Positions 29,647 to 40,708 of a DNA stretch of 64,000 nucleotides are shown here, piece by piece; positions within the stretch are counted from its first letter, which is position 1; every line of letters begins with the position of its first letter. Position numbers and translations under genes: made by a program. The notes beneath the pieces were generated by a model. It was not told the DNA's origin. It did not search any database and worked only from the letters and a program-made list of their open reading frames with translations. Origin of the DNA: Strigamia acuminata (taxonomy: Eukaryota; Arthropoda; Chilopoda; Geophilomorpha; Linotaeniidae); NCBI GenBank assembly GCA_949358305.1, contig OX442322.1, positions 9,114,001 to 9,178,000 of the forward strand, given 5' to 3'.

Positions 29647-31115
29647 TGTTGCGGTCAGTCAACAGGAACAGAGAAGAACTGAGATGTGGCGATTCGAAAC
29701 TCCCGCCAACAAACTCAAACGATCGTATAGTGAAATTCGTACGTGTACCGTGTGGAAATGCACTTGATTCGCCTCAAAATCTCCTGTTACATGAAGGTTT
29801 AACTGTTGGAAACACTTTTGCATGGTATCCAAGTGCTTGCTGATCCATTGGCCAGTCTGGGAAAAATGGTTTCCTACTCAGGACACATTGGAAATGGGTC
29901 AAAAGCAGAAAATACAAGAGTTAACATTAACACGACTATTTTAATCAAATATAAAATGGCAACTCAATAATTACACATTATCAATCAAAAGGCACGCAAC
30001 AAGCCAATTGTCGGCAATTTACAATAAAGAAATACTCCGTTGCCACGGAAACGGAGGAAATGCAATTTCAAGCAAAGACAACAAATTACGAGAAATGTAT
30101 TAAAAATAATGTGTAATAGCTCAAAATGAGCACAAAAAACTCAGGAATAATAAAGTCTATCGTAACAACAAAATTCGTTAATCAAAACAATGAGAAAACA
30201 GCGAAAACAGTGATCGCTAGGCAGATAATTGGGCCTAACCAATCAAAGACAAGCAAAATGACATAATCATCAAGTTTGAATTCAAAGTCACACACAAAAC
30301 CAAATAAGTAAAGATTTTGCATTGAAATACATTAAAACCAAATAGTACTAACACCAATTGAGATATAAAAACAAAGCGACATGAAAGATTTACAAATCAT
30401 CGGCAAAATCCAACATGGCGTCCGGTAAACTCTACATTGGCGGCAAAACACAAGGTTTAAATTTCAACACAAGAAATAACTTATGTAAACACTTTGAAAT
30501 AAGTAAATAAGTTCAGGAAATGTAATTCCCGCAAACAAGACACGTTTTAATGAAAGAACACTTGAAATCAACCGCAAACCGAACGAAACGATCTTGGACG
30601 GCAACGCACATGCGGGGTCCGTCACGATCGCTCGTAGCAGAAAAACGGCTGTTCCGGGACGAAATTAGAGTGCACGAATCAACAGATCACCCCCAAATTA
30701 GTCTAAAACAATGTCAAAAACAATTCTAACCATCAAAATTCCGTCCAAACGGAAGGTTAGAAGTTTGAACAAAAACCGAACTAGAACTTGAAATATGACG
30801 TCACGTCAATAACACTAGTGAACTGTTTAACGACAAATGCACCAAATTTCACCCGAAATCACACAAATTGATAGAAAATGAATAAAGTAACACAAAATCA
30901 CGCAATAAACACTAGAAATAAATGCAATAAACAATGGAATATCACATTTCATCAAACATCAGTATCTGAAAGCACTAAAAACATTTTAATAATGCAAAAA
31001 TCCTGTAAATAAAAACTGAAATGTTATGCAAAATAAAACACACTTTGGAAACATTTATTCAGACACAAATTGGCAATAAAAGTAGTTTCTAAATTATTCC
31101 ACGTTGTTTGCAACA
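29647..31115 (-). repeat. BP-B 5' LTR
   Basis: 1,469 bp; no difference from 21958-23426 was seen by eye, so the insertion is very recent. Confidence 0.93.
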
Positions 31116-31119
31116 ACGA

Positions 31120-32275
31120 GGTATTTCCCATCATTTTACACCCGGATAGTTGGGTAACAAGACTAATCATCAAGAAGGTTCACTTGCAGCTCCTGCATGG
31201 TGAGCTAAGTGAGACGTTTTACCGGTTGAGAGACAAGTATTGGATTGTAAGAGGACGCCGAACGGTCAAGGCTGTGATCCGGAGTTGCTTGGTCTGCAAA
31301 CGAGAGCGGTTGGAACGAAATAACCCAGCCACTGGTGACCCTCCTATGGAGCGCGTCACGCCGGCAGCCCCGTTCCAGCATACAGGAATTGACCACCTCG
31401 GCCCTCTCACAGTCAAGCATAAGGAGAAAGGAAGAAAAGTCTATATTCTGTTGTTTACCTGCCTAGTAACACGAGCGATCCATTTGGAAGTCTCTGAGAA
31501 CCTTTCGGTGGAAAAGTTCCTTCTGGCCTTCCGTCGTTTCGGCGCCAGATTTGGGTACCCGGCGAAAGTGTTCTCCGACAACTCCAAAACTTTCGAGCGA
31601 GGAAGCCAGGAGATACAGTCGTGGGGTAAATTGCTGACCAAGGATGGGATCCGGACGTTCCTTTCGGAGAAGAGAGTGGTTTGGTCGTTCATCCCACCAT
31701 TGTCACCTTGGGCTGGAGGAGCCTGGGAGAGACTTGTGCGTTCGGTGAAAGATAAACTACGTAAGATGCTGCTGCGTAGGACTGTAGACTTGGAGACGCT
31801 TCAGACGCTAGCCGTCGAGATAAGCTCCGTGCTTAACTCAAGGCCCCTGTCTTACGTACATGAGGAGGTTGACGGCGGGAGAATTCTCAGCCCTGAGAAC
31901 TTTCTCACTGGAGGAATGCCCAAGTGGGTTATCAACCGTCCACTGCACGCGATAGAGAAGAAAGACCTACGGAGATTGGATAGAAAAAGACAACTTTTCG
32001 TTTGGGAGTTCTGGCGGATTTGGCGCGAGAGTTACCTGAAACAGCTAAGAAATTTTCATGAAGTCAAGGGCGACTCCCGTTTCAAGAATCCGGAAGTCGA
32101 CCAGATAGTCTTGCTAGAAAAGGTCGGCTGCAATCCGTACTTCTGGCCGCTGGCACGGGTCATCGAAGTCCTACCAGGCGAAGATGGTTTTGTGCGCGTC
32201 GTGAGAGTGGTTACAGCCAATGGAAAGGAATATCGACGCTCGGTCAAACACGTAAGGGCTTTGGAGCTGGACTAG
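31120..32275 (+). pseudogene. gag-pol: BP-A gag-pol, 3' part (integrase), displaced by BP-B
   Basis: Remainder of the BP-A frame after the second acga. It carries the integrase zinc finger (H-x4-H in VHLQLLHG, C-x2-C in CLVC), the core triad in GIDHLGP, FSDN and GGAWERL, and the C-terminal DUF5641-like domain ending ..VKHVRALELD. There is no internal stop; the stop is at 32273-32275, 52 nt before the 3' LTR. A frame can be read from an ATG at 31070 inside the BP-B LTR, but those 16-17 codons are not part of the gene. By itself this would be a free integrase fragment lacking Gag and RT. Confidence 0.92.
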
Positions 32276-32301
32276 CGTGGTCGAGTCGCTTAGGCCGGCT
32301 G

Positions 32302-32327
32302 TCCGCTTCTTTTTCGGCTGGCAGCGA
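32302..32327 (+). other. Pyrimidine tract before BP-A 3' LTR
   Basis: TCCGCTTCTTTTTC, then GGCTGGCAGCGA and the LTR. No purine tract lies in the 52 nt between the stop codon and the LTR. The LTR edge is fixed by the target duplications. Confidence 0.7.
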
Positions 32328-33676
32328 TGTTGCGAGCAAGAACGCAACAAAAAGATCTGAAGATTTCACGTTGTTTATCTTCAGAAAGAGAGAAAAGGCT
32401 TTTTAATTTTGTTGTCAAGTTTGAATAGATTTGCAACTCATATCTGACATGTCCAGTTGGTTTGTTGCCTTGTTGTCACGATCCTGGAAGTTCAAGGGGG
32501 TTGTCACTTCGCCTGCCACACCTGGAATGTTTGAAAGTTGTGTTTTTAGTCTTTTGGCATTGTTTTATGTGTCTTTTTCACTTGTTTGTGTTATTTCTAG
32601 TATTTATAAGTTTTCTCCTGTTTCCAGTTCACTTGTGAGAGAGATAGGCGTGCATCGGCAAGATGGCCGCCATAGCATAAGTGAGCTGGGAAACGGGAGA
32701 ACTTGAAATAAGCACAATTGCAGTTTTAGTGCTTGTTTCACTGGTAATTTAATTTATACTAACTTGTATTGGTGTTTAAGGTAGTCCACAGGTGTCTTGG
32801 GTCGCTGGATGGACGTTGGACATCGTTTGTGAGCGTTTGCGAGCGTCGGGCGTGAGCGCACGCCTTGCGACGCCTCTCGTGGTCGTATGGGTCCTGCAAA
32901 TGAGTTGAATCGGTCGGGTTTCAATGTCCAAGCACTGGGAAAGCTGTACTAACCGTTCTAGGACGCAGATCCATCGTTGAGAAGGCCTGTGAGTCGCTCG
33001 CGACCTTGTCTGGCTCCATTCACGTCATTTTGGCAGTTGCATGGTCGCCATCTTAGATTTGGTGCTGCACTGGTGCCCTGTTATTGTTTCTTTTGGGGTT
33101 TTATTGGAACCTGGACGTAGGGAATATATACTAGTTATTGTTTGTATATTTACCAATATTAGTTGTTATTAATCTAAGCTTTTACCTTTGTTATTGCATG
33201 GTTGTTAAGGGGTTAAAACTGTGACACGTTGCGCCCTCTGTTGGTGGTGATTGGGTTTGGGCTAAGCATTGTGTTTTGAGTGTAACTAATGTTAGTTTTA
33301 GCCTTTGAATTATCTGTTAAGTTTAAGTGAAGTGCTGTTTGCACAGGTCATAATGTTATCAAGGTGTTAGGTTAAGTTTTGCCTTTACTTATGTTAAGTT
33401 TGACATCTGTTGTAGAAATACGGAAACCTTGTTGGCACTATTGTTATTATTCAAATCTGTATTGTTTGGTCACTGACATTTATTGTAATCAGGTGACCAG
33501 TTGTTAAGAGTAGGTTGCTAAAGAAGCAACAGTTGTTATCATTTGTTAAGTATTAAATCCAGTTGATATTTTTCCTCCTTCTTTGGATAATTTATTCCTG
33601 GGTTTCTTTTACTTCAATAAACATGATGACTTGTGAGTAGAGAGCTTTGCCTGCTCTCCTCCTCCCTGGGAGCCCG
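32328..33676 (+). repeat. BP-A 3' LTR, left part
   Basis: First 1,349 bp of the 3' LTR. It carries the uninterrupted site into which NA-3.2 inserted in the 5' LTR (gctaagcattg at 33262-33272). AATAAA is at 33616-33621. It is broken at 33676 by NA-2. Confidence 0.94.
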
Positions 33677-35182
33677 TGTTGCGAGCAAGGACGCAACAAA
33701 AAGATTAGAAGACTCGCGTTTCACCTCTGAAAATGGTAGAAGATCTTTTTAATTTTAGTCCATAGTTTTGACCATGAGTTTGGGACATATCTGAGATGTC
33801 CAGTTGCCGGTTTTGACCGACGGTCGCATGCAGAGCAGACCTCGGCGGTTGTCGTGTTGTCGATCGCACCTGGAATTGGTCAGGGGATATGTCTTTGATC
33901 GTTTTGTGGTTGTTTTAGTATTTGTTATTAGTTGTTTACCTCTGTTATTTGCTTTTGAGACGTTTTTGTGTTCGGTTCGGGTTCCAGTACACTTGTGAAT
34001 GAGCTGAGTGTATATTCTCAGCATAATCGCCATAGCATAGGTCAACTGGATTCAGGAAACTGTGTATTTATTAGTTTTAAAGAGGTTTTACATATTGTTT
34101 TGACGGTTGCTAACCTTTGCTGGATGTTTTAGTGTTTTGATGCTCATTGGAGACGTGGGACAGCAAGAAACAAACGGTTTTGGGTGTCCTTGGCATTTGA
34201 GTGCACATGAGCGCATTGGGATCGTGTTCGGGAGAGAGAGAGACCAGGAAACGCCTCGTTTGGCTTCCCTGCAACGTCCCCACACTGAGTTTGGAAGTCC
34301 CAGCGCTGTTGTCATGCCTTGGTCGACCCTGGAAGTCTGTTTGACTCGTTTCTGCTCTCATTCACGGCAGTTAGCAACTGCCTGGCCGCCATTTTGGAAA
34401 GGAGCGGTTCTCTTTGTGTTTGAGCACTGCTGGGAGATTTTCCTAGAACATAGCAAGCTGGGTAGCAATATTTATTTTAATACTTTGTGATTTTATAGAA
34501 GTGTTTTAACTGTACATTTGTTAATTTCACTTAACTTTACAAACAAGTGCAGAGATGAGTATTGAGGTAGGCTGCCTTGCCATTGGTTGTTAATCTTCTT
34601 TTTGCTTTGTTAATTGTTAAGTATATTTTAGATTGAGTTTTGCCTTGGTTTCATTGCTTTATTTTGTCTAAATTCTATTTATGTTTTAAGAACAAATGTA
34701 CATAGGTTTTAAGCTATTTTAGTTCAGATTGAATTACGCCATTGTTGCATCATTGCATTGTAGCTTGTTGTTGCTATAATTTAGTTGCTAGGCGCACTGT
34801 TGTTAGAGTAGGTTGCTAAAGAAGCAATAGTTGTTATCTGTTGTTAAGAATAAAGCCAGTTGATGTGTTTTTACTCTGCTTTGGGTGAATCATTTCTGAT
34901 CTGGTTTTCTGCTACAAGAAACATGATAATGAGTGAGTAGAGAGTTTTGCATGCTCTCCTCCTCACTGAAGGCACAAGGTTTTTTCCCCAGTATCCAGAG
35001 AGCTGCTTTAATCACTTCAACTAAATGCAGTTGGGCCTAATTTCTCCAGATGCATTTAGGCCTACAACTTGGGCTGAGAATTCAACTTGTTTCATCATCC
35101 ACTATACAGTCTCGGGCGGTTTCCAGAGTTTGGTGACCAATTCGCCAGTCTTTTCCTGTGAGATCCAAGGTTGTTTGCTACA
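33677..35182 (+). repeat. NA-2 5' LTR
   Basis: 1,506 bp. Starts TGTTGCG-n8-CGCAACA and ends GTTTGCTACA. AATAAA is at 34849-34854, preceded by the same small hairpin as in BP-A. GGCCGCCATTTTGG is near 34384. Confidence 0.93.
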
Positions 35183-35195
35183 GGGAGCTGTTTTT

Positions 35196-35215
35196 TGGTG
35201 CCGTGATTCCAGGAT
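35196..35215 (+). other. NA-2 primer-binding site (tRNA-His type)
   Basis: TGGTGCCGTGA (11-nt match to the tRNA-His 3' end), a 2-nt spacer, then CCAGGAT. Confidence 0.65.
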
Positions 35216-35218
35216 TTC

Positions 35219-35241
35219 GTGCGCGTGTGTACAGCGCGCAT
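35219..35241 (+). other. PBS-adjacent hairpin with self-complementary loop (NA-2)
   Basis: GTGCGCG/CGCGCAT (one G-U pair) around TGTGTACAG, the same loop as BP-A. Confidence 0.55.
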
Positions 35242-35404
35242 GGAAAAGAGGTCATTTGGACGTTCAGCAAGTGATTCAAGTGGTTTGGTGCGTGCCAGTT
35301 GGTTCGTTTGTGCAGCTGGTTCTGTGAGCGACCTGCATCAAGTGCGCACGCCAGAGAGTCACGTGAGAGCGGCCATTGACGTCCTGAGTCTGCCAAGTCG
35401 TCAA

Positions 35405-35419
35405 CACAACGCAATGTGC
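35405..35419 (+). promoter_or_regulatory. Shared leader motif CACAACGCAATGTGC (NA-2)
   Basis: Identical to BP-A, 209 nt after the primer-binding site. Its ATG opens a 13-codon frame that differs from BP-A mainly in its second half. Confidence 0.5.
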
Positions 35420-35576
35420 AAGTTGGACAGCTGCCTGAAGAAGAAGAACATTTAGTTGTTTATGCTTAGTGTTTTTGGTGGGCTGTTACTGGGTGATTGG
35501 TTGTGCCCTCTTGGGGGGAGGATAGTGTGTACATTTTTTTGCTTTGTAATTTTACTTTAAGTGCGTTTTGACTCCA

Positions 35577-35600
35577 TTATAACTGCTTTAAGCAGGGGAG
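35577..35600 (+). promoter_or_regulatory. Conserved leader stem with GGGGAG box (NA-2)
   Basis: ATAACTGC-TTTAA-GCAGGGGAG. It is kept in a non-coding element, so the role is unlikely to be tied to Gag translation. Confidence 0.55.
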
Positions 35601-37986
35601 TTTTTTCTTGTTTGATTTAAGTTAGTTTAAGTGTTGGCTCACCTGTTGTTGAGTTTACACAAGAGTCAGTCATGTTGGGCGGGACATTACAGTTGTCTTT
35701 GATTCTTAGAACTTCCAATATGCGCTTTGTCATCAAGTGGTCGACAGTGAAGGGCGACGCAAGGTTTTGGTCTCATCAGGCGAGATGGAGATGCATGCAG
35801 CTGTGGTTTCCACACGTCAAGCACGATGATTCCACATCTGCACAGCGCCTGAACTGTCCAAGATGTAGGTTGACTGTTGGTTGGCGCAGACGGGCCAAGG
35901 GACAAGTCACCCAGCTGTACAGGAAGGTGGACGCTTGCCATCAGAGCAGAGGAGAAAGCAGCTTGTTTGGTCAAGTTTCGTCATTGAAAGGGAGCCCACA
36001 GTTCGGGCCCAAGATCGAGAGTACAAGTCACAATGTTGAGAAAAAGAGTGCCAATCAGCAAAGACGAATCATATCACCAGCCAAGACAAGCTCAAGGAGC
36101 TGGACAATGGTTGCTTGACTGCAGCAAAGTTTCAAGCCAATTCGTCTTTTTTCTTTTGTTCTTTGTTAGTAGTTTAAGTAAAAGAATTTTGTTAAGTTTA
36201 AGAGTTGATTAAGTTTGTGCGGTCAGTTCTATTGTGAACTGCGAGGGTTTCGGACTGCTGCGGAGCCGCCAGGTTTGAGGCTTGTTGGAAAGAGGTCCCG
36301 CGCTCGTTTGCTTGGTTTTTTGGTTGTCGCAAGCGAGTGGTCGCTCCTTCTCCTTTAATACACTCAGCCTGCTATTTGGGTTGTGTGGGAGAGTGGAGGC
36401 GAAGGATTCCGCCTCAAAGGGCTGCCGTGTTTGTCCGACAACCTTTCAGTGGGCTGACCACCCGTAGAAGTGTTTTGAGTCTGTTTTGGGGAATTTCCGC
36501 GTTATTTCGCAGTTTTTAAGCAAGTTTTGGTGTGTGAGGTTTTTAGAATTACCTGTGCGTGGGTTGAGATAAGAGAAGCCACACTAGCTGTTTGGAAAGA
36601 GAAGGCGGAAAGTTAGAAATCAGTCCTCCAATCAGTTTCATTTTGTGATAAAAGGTTTTTTGAGAAGTTACTGCTAAGAATTTGTAGACGTTCCCACTGC
36701 CAGCTTGTTGTACCTTTAGTTTGTGATTGGAGTAAGCTCGTTTTTTCGGTTGTTTTTTGGGATTTAGGGCAGAACGACTGCTTTAAGCAAGCCAAATCTC
36801 GTTTTAGTGCGTCCACAATTTGGTTAAGATGTTTGGATACGTTACTGGGTTCGTCATTATTTTTCTTAGTGTAAACCTTTTAGTTATAAGTTAGTTTTCA
36901 GAGTTTTGGAGAAAATTGCTTGTTAAGTTCGCAGCCACCAAGCCTCTTTGCGAGGGCGCTTGTGGATCAGTTGGGTGGGTACCCCCTTTTTGGAAAGTTA
37001 GTCACTGTATGGTGGGGCTTGTTCAGGGTGAAACGACCGCCCATTAGAGTCAGTCTTTCAAATTCGAGACAATTGATGATAGTAAGTGCAGTCTCCACCT
37101 TGCACATTGTGTGGTTGGAAGGGGTATAAGGGCGCTTAATTGATCAGATCAGGGTTGTAAGAGCATTTTTCGAGACTCCACAGTTGTAGAATTTAGATAT
37201 TAGAGGTTAACAGTCTTTAAATTTATTTTTATTGAAAGTTGTCTCTATAAGAAATAGAAAGTTACATATTCGGGTTTTTTTGTGCGATTAGTTGACCTGC
37301 TTGTTCGAGCACCCATTTGGCACTAGGCCATTTGCGGTTGGCGGAGCAGAGTGCCGCATTGACGAATGGAACAATGGTTGGTCAGCAAAGCCAGCGAGAG
37401 AGGTAGTGTTTGAGGATGTTGTAGAATTTCATTTTTGGAAAGAGAAACTCAGCACTTCTCTCTCTTTTGAAGACTTGTTGTTCCTGCGGTTTAAGTTAAG
37501 ATAGTTTTCCGAATTTGTTTCTTAGGGAATTTAGTTATAGCATAGTTAAGTAGTCCACTCACAATGGATTCCAGTGTTGTCCCACACTCAGTTCTTGGAT
37601 ACATTCTGGGACTGGGGTTCAAAGGGCCAAGGCCTATTGCCTTGCAGTCAGAGTGGCAGTAGGAGAAGAAAGAGGACAATAAGCCCCGTTGGTTCGGATT
37701 AAGGTTAGAAAGAGCCAAAGAGAGATAAGTCTTATTTGTCAAAACAGAAAAGAGAGGTTGTTGAAGTACGTCGATAGGGCGGGGCGTTCGTCAGTCAACC
37801 CTCAAATTCCCAAAGCAGCCTCGTGACGTTGCAATGTGTAACGTGATAAGCATGAGAGATCTCGTTACAAGAGTCGCGTTGGATAGGGAATTAGCATTAA
37901 CATGTGAGTGTTGAGTTAAGGGTCACTTGCATAGGTTCATTTTTGCACTGCTAACCAAAGTCAGTCGAACTGAACAATAGAAAAAG

Positions 37987-38167
37987 GGCTTTAGTCGGTT
38001 AACAGTTGGTCCGTCGAACCCCGAGTTGGAAAAAAAAAAACGTTTAGTTGGTTAACGGTGGCCCAACAAACCCAAAGAAAAAAACGTTTAGTTGGTTAAC
38101 GGTGGCCCAACAAACCCAAAGAAAAAGGCTTTAGTTGGTTAACGGTGGCCCAACAAACCCATAGAAA
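37987..38167 (+). repeat. Tandem repeat block A in NA-2, four units of about 42-54 bp
   Basis: Units have the form GTTTAGTTGGTTAACGGTGG..CCCAACAAACCC plus an A-run. GTTGG and CCAAC can pair in units 2-4. Unit 1 is diverged (GTCGG..). Confidence 0.75.
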
Positions 38168-38180
38168 AAGCAATTAGAGA

Positions 38181-38320
38181 GTCTTAAGCGGATGATAGTT
38201 AAGTCCGTCAGACTTAAGCAATTAAGAGGTTTTTTAAGCGGATGATAGTTCAGTCAGTCAGGCTTAAGCGAATTGGAGGTTCTTAAGCAATTGATAGTTC
38301 AGTCTATCAGGCTTAAGCAA
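38181..38320 (+). repeat. Tandem repeat block B in NA-2, three hairpin units
   Basis: Each unit is bounded by (C)TTAAG..CTTAAG. In the last unit CTTAAGC and GCTTAAG enclose GATAG..CTATC, giving a two-part stem. The other units vary around the same plan. Confidence 0.7.
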
Positions 38321-40708
38321 GCACTTTTGTGCAAGCATTAGGGTTAGTGAAAGGTTAGGAGCCCAGAAGCAGAGTTCTTTCACTTTCTCGGTTGTTCAAG
38401 GACAGGGTACACTCGCCCTTAGTGACAAGGTGCGAGTCCAACAACCTTGATGTGAGAAAGGGCCAGGGATTCTATATTCTTTTCTCTTTTATGCAGAGCC
38501 AGGCGCTCCTTTTTTAGGTTTAGTTTCGTATACTCACTCAGGGTGCATGGGGTAAAGTTCTTGAGGGTCCTCGTCAGTCGGGGCATGGTTTCGGTCTCGC
38601 GGGGGATGGAACGGAACAGTTTTTTGAGCGTGTCGGTTCTCTGGTGGACACTCGTGTTATTGGACCCAATACACGAGGAGCTAATCGGTTTTAGAGGGTG
38701 AGCTTCTTCACCATACTTTAATTCCTGTTGCTCACGTTCTCCTGAGCTTCTGCGCACTGTTCAACTTTCAGTCTTGTCCATTGCTCCTCCGAGATAGGCA
38801 GTAAGCTTTGCCTTGGTACTTAGATTGTGCAAGGAAGTCTTCTCCTCCTTTGGATCCGGGTTTCTTTTACCTATGCACGAAATTGAGTCAGTTAATTCGT
38901 CAAATGCGTCAAGCATTGGGAGATGTGCGATCAAGGTTGAGCGGATCGCAACTTGTTTTCACGCCCCCTCCTACCCAAAGTTTTGAGCACAGAAGCACAA
39001 GTGTTTTGGCTGAACACAGGTGCACAACTGTTTTTTTTGGGGTTCCTGAGAGAAAAGGTCGAGGGTTAGATCTAAAGAGTAAGTCGTGATTTCGAGTTCC
39101 CTTGGGCTAGCTTCCGATAGGAGGACGTAGAGGCGACGATATAGTAGAAATTAGTAATTAGTTTTTTTTTTTTTAGTGTTTGAGTTCAGAGCTTTTTGCG
39201 ACGAGTCTGACGGTCACACGTCCATGGGGTTTGGGTTAGTGGCGTGTCAGATACTCGCGGAAGTCTTCTGAAACAAAAGCTTAGTTAGTCAAAGGTTAGT
39301 TAATTCATAGTTTTTACCTTTAAAAAGTGGTTTTCTCTCACAAAGAAATCCACAGGTGTTGTTTTTTCCAAGCTTTTTTGGCTCTGGCATTAGTGGTTTA
39401 AACGCCGTGGCAGCTTTCTTTTTCTGTCGGGAGGAAAATGGGTTATGATAGAAAGGAAGGTTTAGCTGAGATATTAGCCAGAGAGAAGGTCGAATTGAAG
39501 AGAAAGCATTGAGGATAATTCGCGGTGTCAGGGGATACCCCTAGTTTTTTGTTAAAAAAGGGAATTATGTGTTGTGCTCTTAGATTCAAATTTTTGGCTT
39601 GTCTTGCGTTAGTTTAGCAGAGCCCTGCTTGTAGTAGAAAAAAAATGAGAAAAGATTTTGTACTAGTAGTCGGGTGGGGCACGATTGAAGTTACCTGTCT
39701 TAAATTTAAGTGGCCGCTTCTCGTTGTGAGAGTTCTAGAGAGGTTTGAATGGAGATTTCACTAAGGGAGGGGTTTCGTTTTCTGCAATGTCAACGGGTAA
39801 CTGTTTTTAAAAGTGAGCACAATTTTCTTAATTTTTCAAGTGTATTTAGACTGGGGGTGTGTTCTTTGACATTGCGCGTTATTGGTTCCAATTGGTTTTT
39901 TGGTTCATTACACAGTTTAGTTTAGTTCTTTCTAGTTGAAGATATTTTAGTTTAAAGGAAATTGGGCACGAGTTTACCTTTGCGGTGAGTTGCCGCCTGA
40001 TTGGACGGTCGATGGCTTGGCTGATTGTTTGTCATCAAGTCGTGAGTTGATCGCCTGTTTAGGTTGGTCGCTTGGTGTCCCAACGGTGAATTGGTTGTCT
40101 TTGTTTAGTTAGATAGGAATTTTCTTTAGCTTTCTGCGGCATTTTCGTTTCAGTTTGATGTCAACTTTGGCAGGCTTCCTGATTGGATCAATGGCTGAGC
40201 TCAGGTGCTTGCGTGCGTCGGTGTCTTTAGAAGCGAATTTTGTCTGAGGATTCAAACTACCTCTTAAAGGAAGTGTATGAGAAGTAGGTTTGTTAATTTA
40301 GCTTTAAGGTTATTCGTGGTTTAGTGGTGTCTTGTCTTTGACTGACCCCCTTGGTTGTGGGTCTCAGTTTCCCAAGGTTGACTGCAGGTCAATCTTTATG
40401 GGAGAGACAAGCTCCTTTTTTTTTTGTGATTGTTAGTCGTTTCTTTGTATTACGGGTTGCAAGTTAGAGTTCTGTTATTTTGCAGTATGCCTAGGGTCTT
40501 CTCGTCTCAAGGGACCCGCTCCTGTTCGTGTTAATGTATTGTTAACAGAAGAGTCAATATATTTTCGTTTGGGAAAAGGGGTTCTATGATTCGTTGTGGA
40601 TTCTTGCCAAAAGATATAGGCAAGGTGAAAGTCAAGCTGCTCGGTCTTTTCTTCTTGGGTGCGGTTCCTTCAGGGCGGCTGCTCTCTTCCTTTTTCGGCC
40701 GGGAGCGA

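Larger units (their letters stand above)
21958..31115 (-). mobile_element. BP-B, complete autonomous BEL/Pao element
   Basis: 9,158 bp on the minus strand with two 1,469-bp LTRs (21958-23426 and 29647-31115) that appear identical by eye. The target duplication acga is at 21954-21957 and 31116-31119, inside the BP-A gag-pol. It has an intact 1,750-codon gag-pol, a primer-binding site and a leader. This is the only autonomous element in the window with nothing inserted in it, so it may be competent. Confidence 0.95.
35183..40708 (+). mobile_element. NA-2 internal region, noncoding
   Basis: 5.5 kb. Leader: primer-binding site at 35196, DIS-like hairpin 35219-35241, shared motif 35405-35419, stem with GGGGAG 35577-35600. 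After ~35600 it has no similarity I can see to gag-pol in any frame. The longest frame (35672-36118, 148 codons) shows no domain. Two blocks of hairpin-forming tandem repeats lie at 37987-38320. A pyrimidine tract at 40682-40696 precedes the 3' LTR. Confidence 0.75.

Noticed and set aside
31070-31119. ATG and first 16-17 codons of the integrase-bearing frame
   Set aside because: They lie in the BP-B LTR and the duplication; the real frame comes from BP-A upstream of the insertion.
32276-32327. Envelope gene after pol in BP-A, BP-B or BP-C
   Set aside because: Only 52-58 nt separate the pol stop from the 3' LTR in all three, so there is no room for an env.
35672-36118. 148-codon frame in NA-2 as a gene
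   Set aside because: No domain, no hydrophobic or repeat pattern, only one interior copy in the window, and overlapping frames on the other strand.
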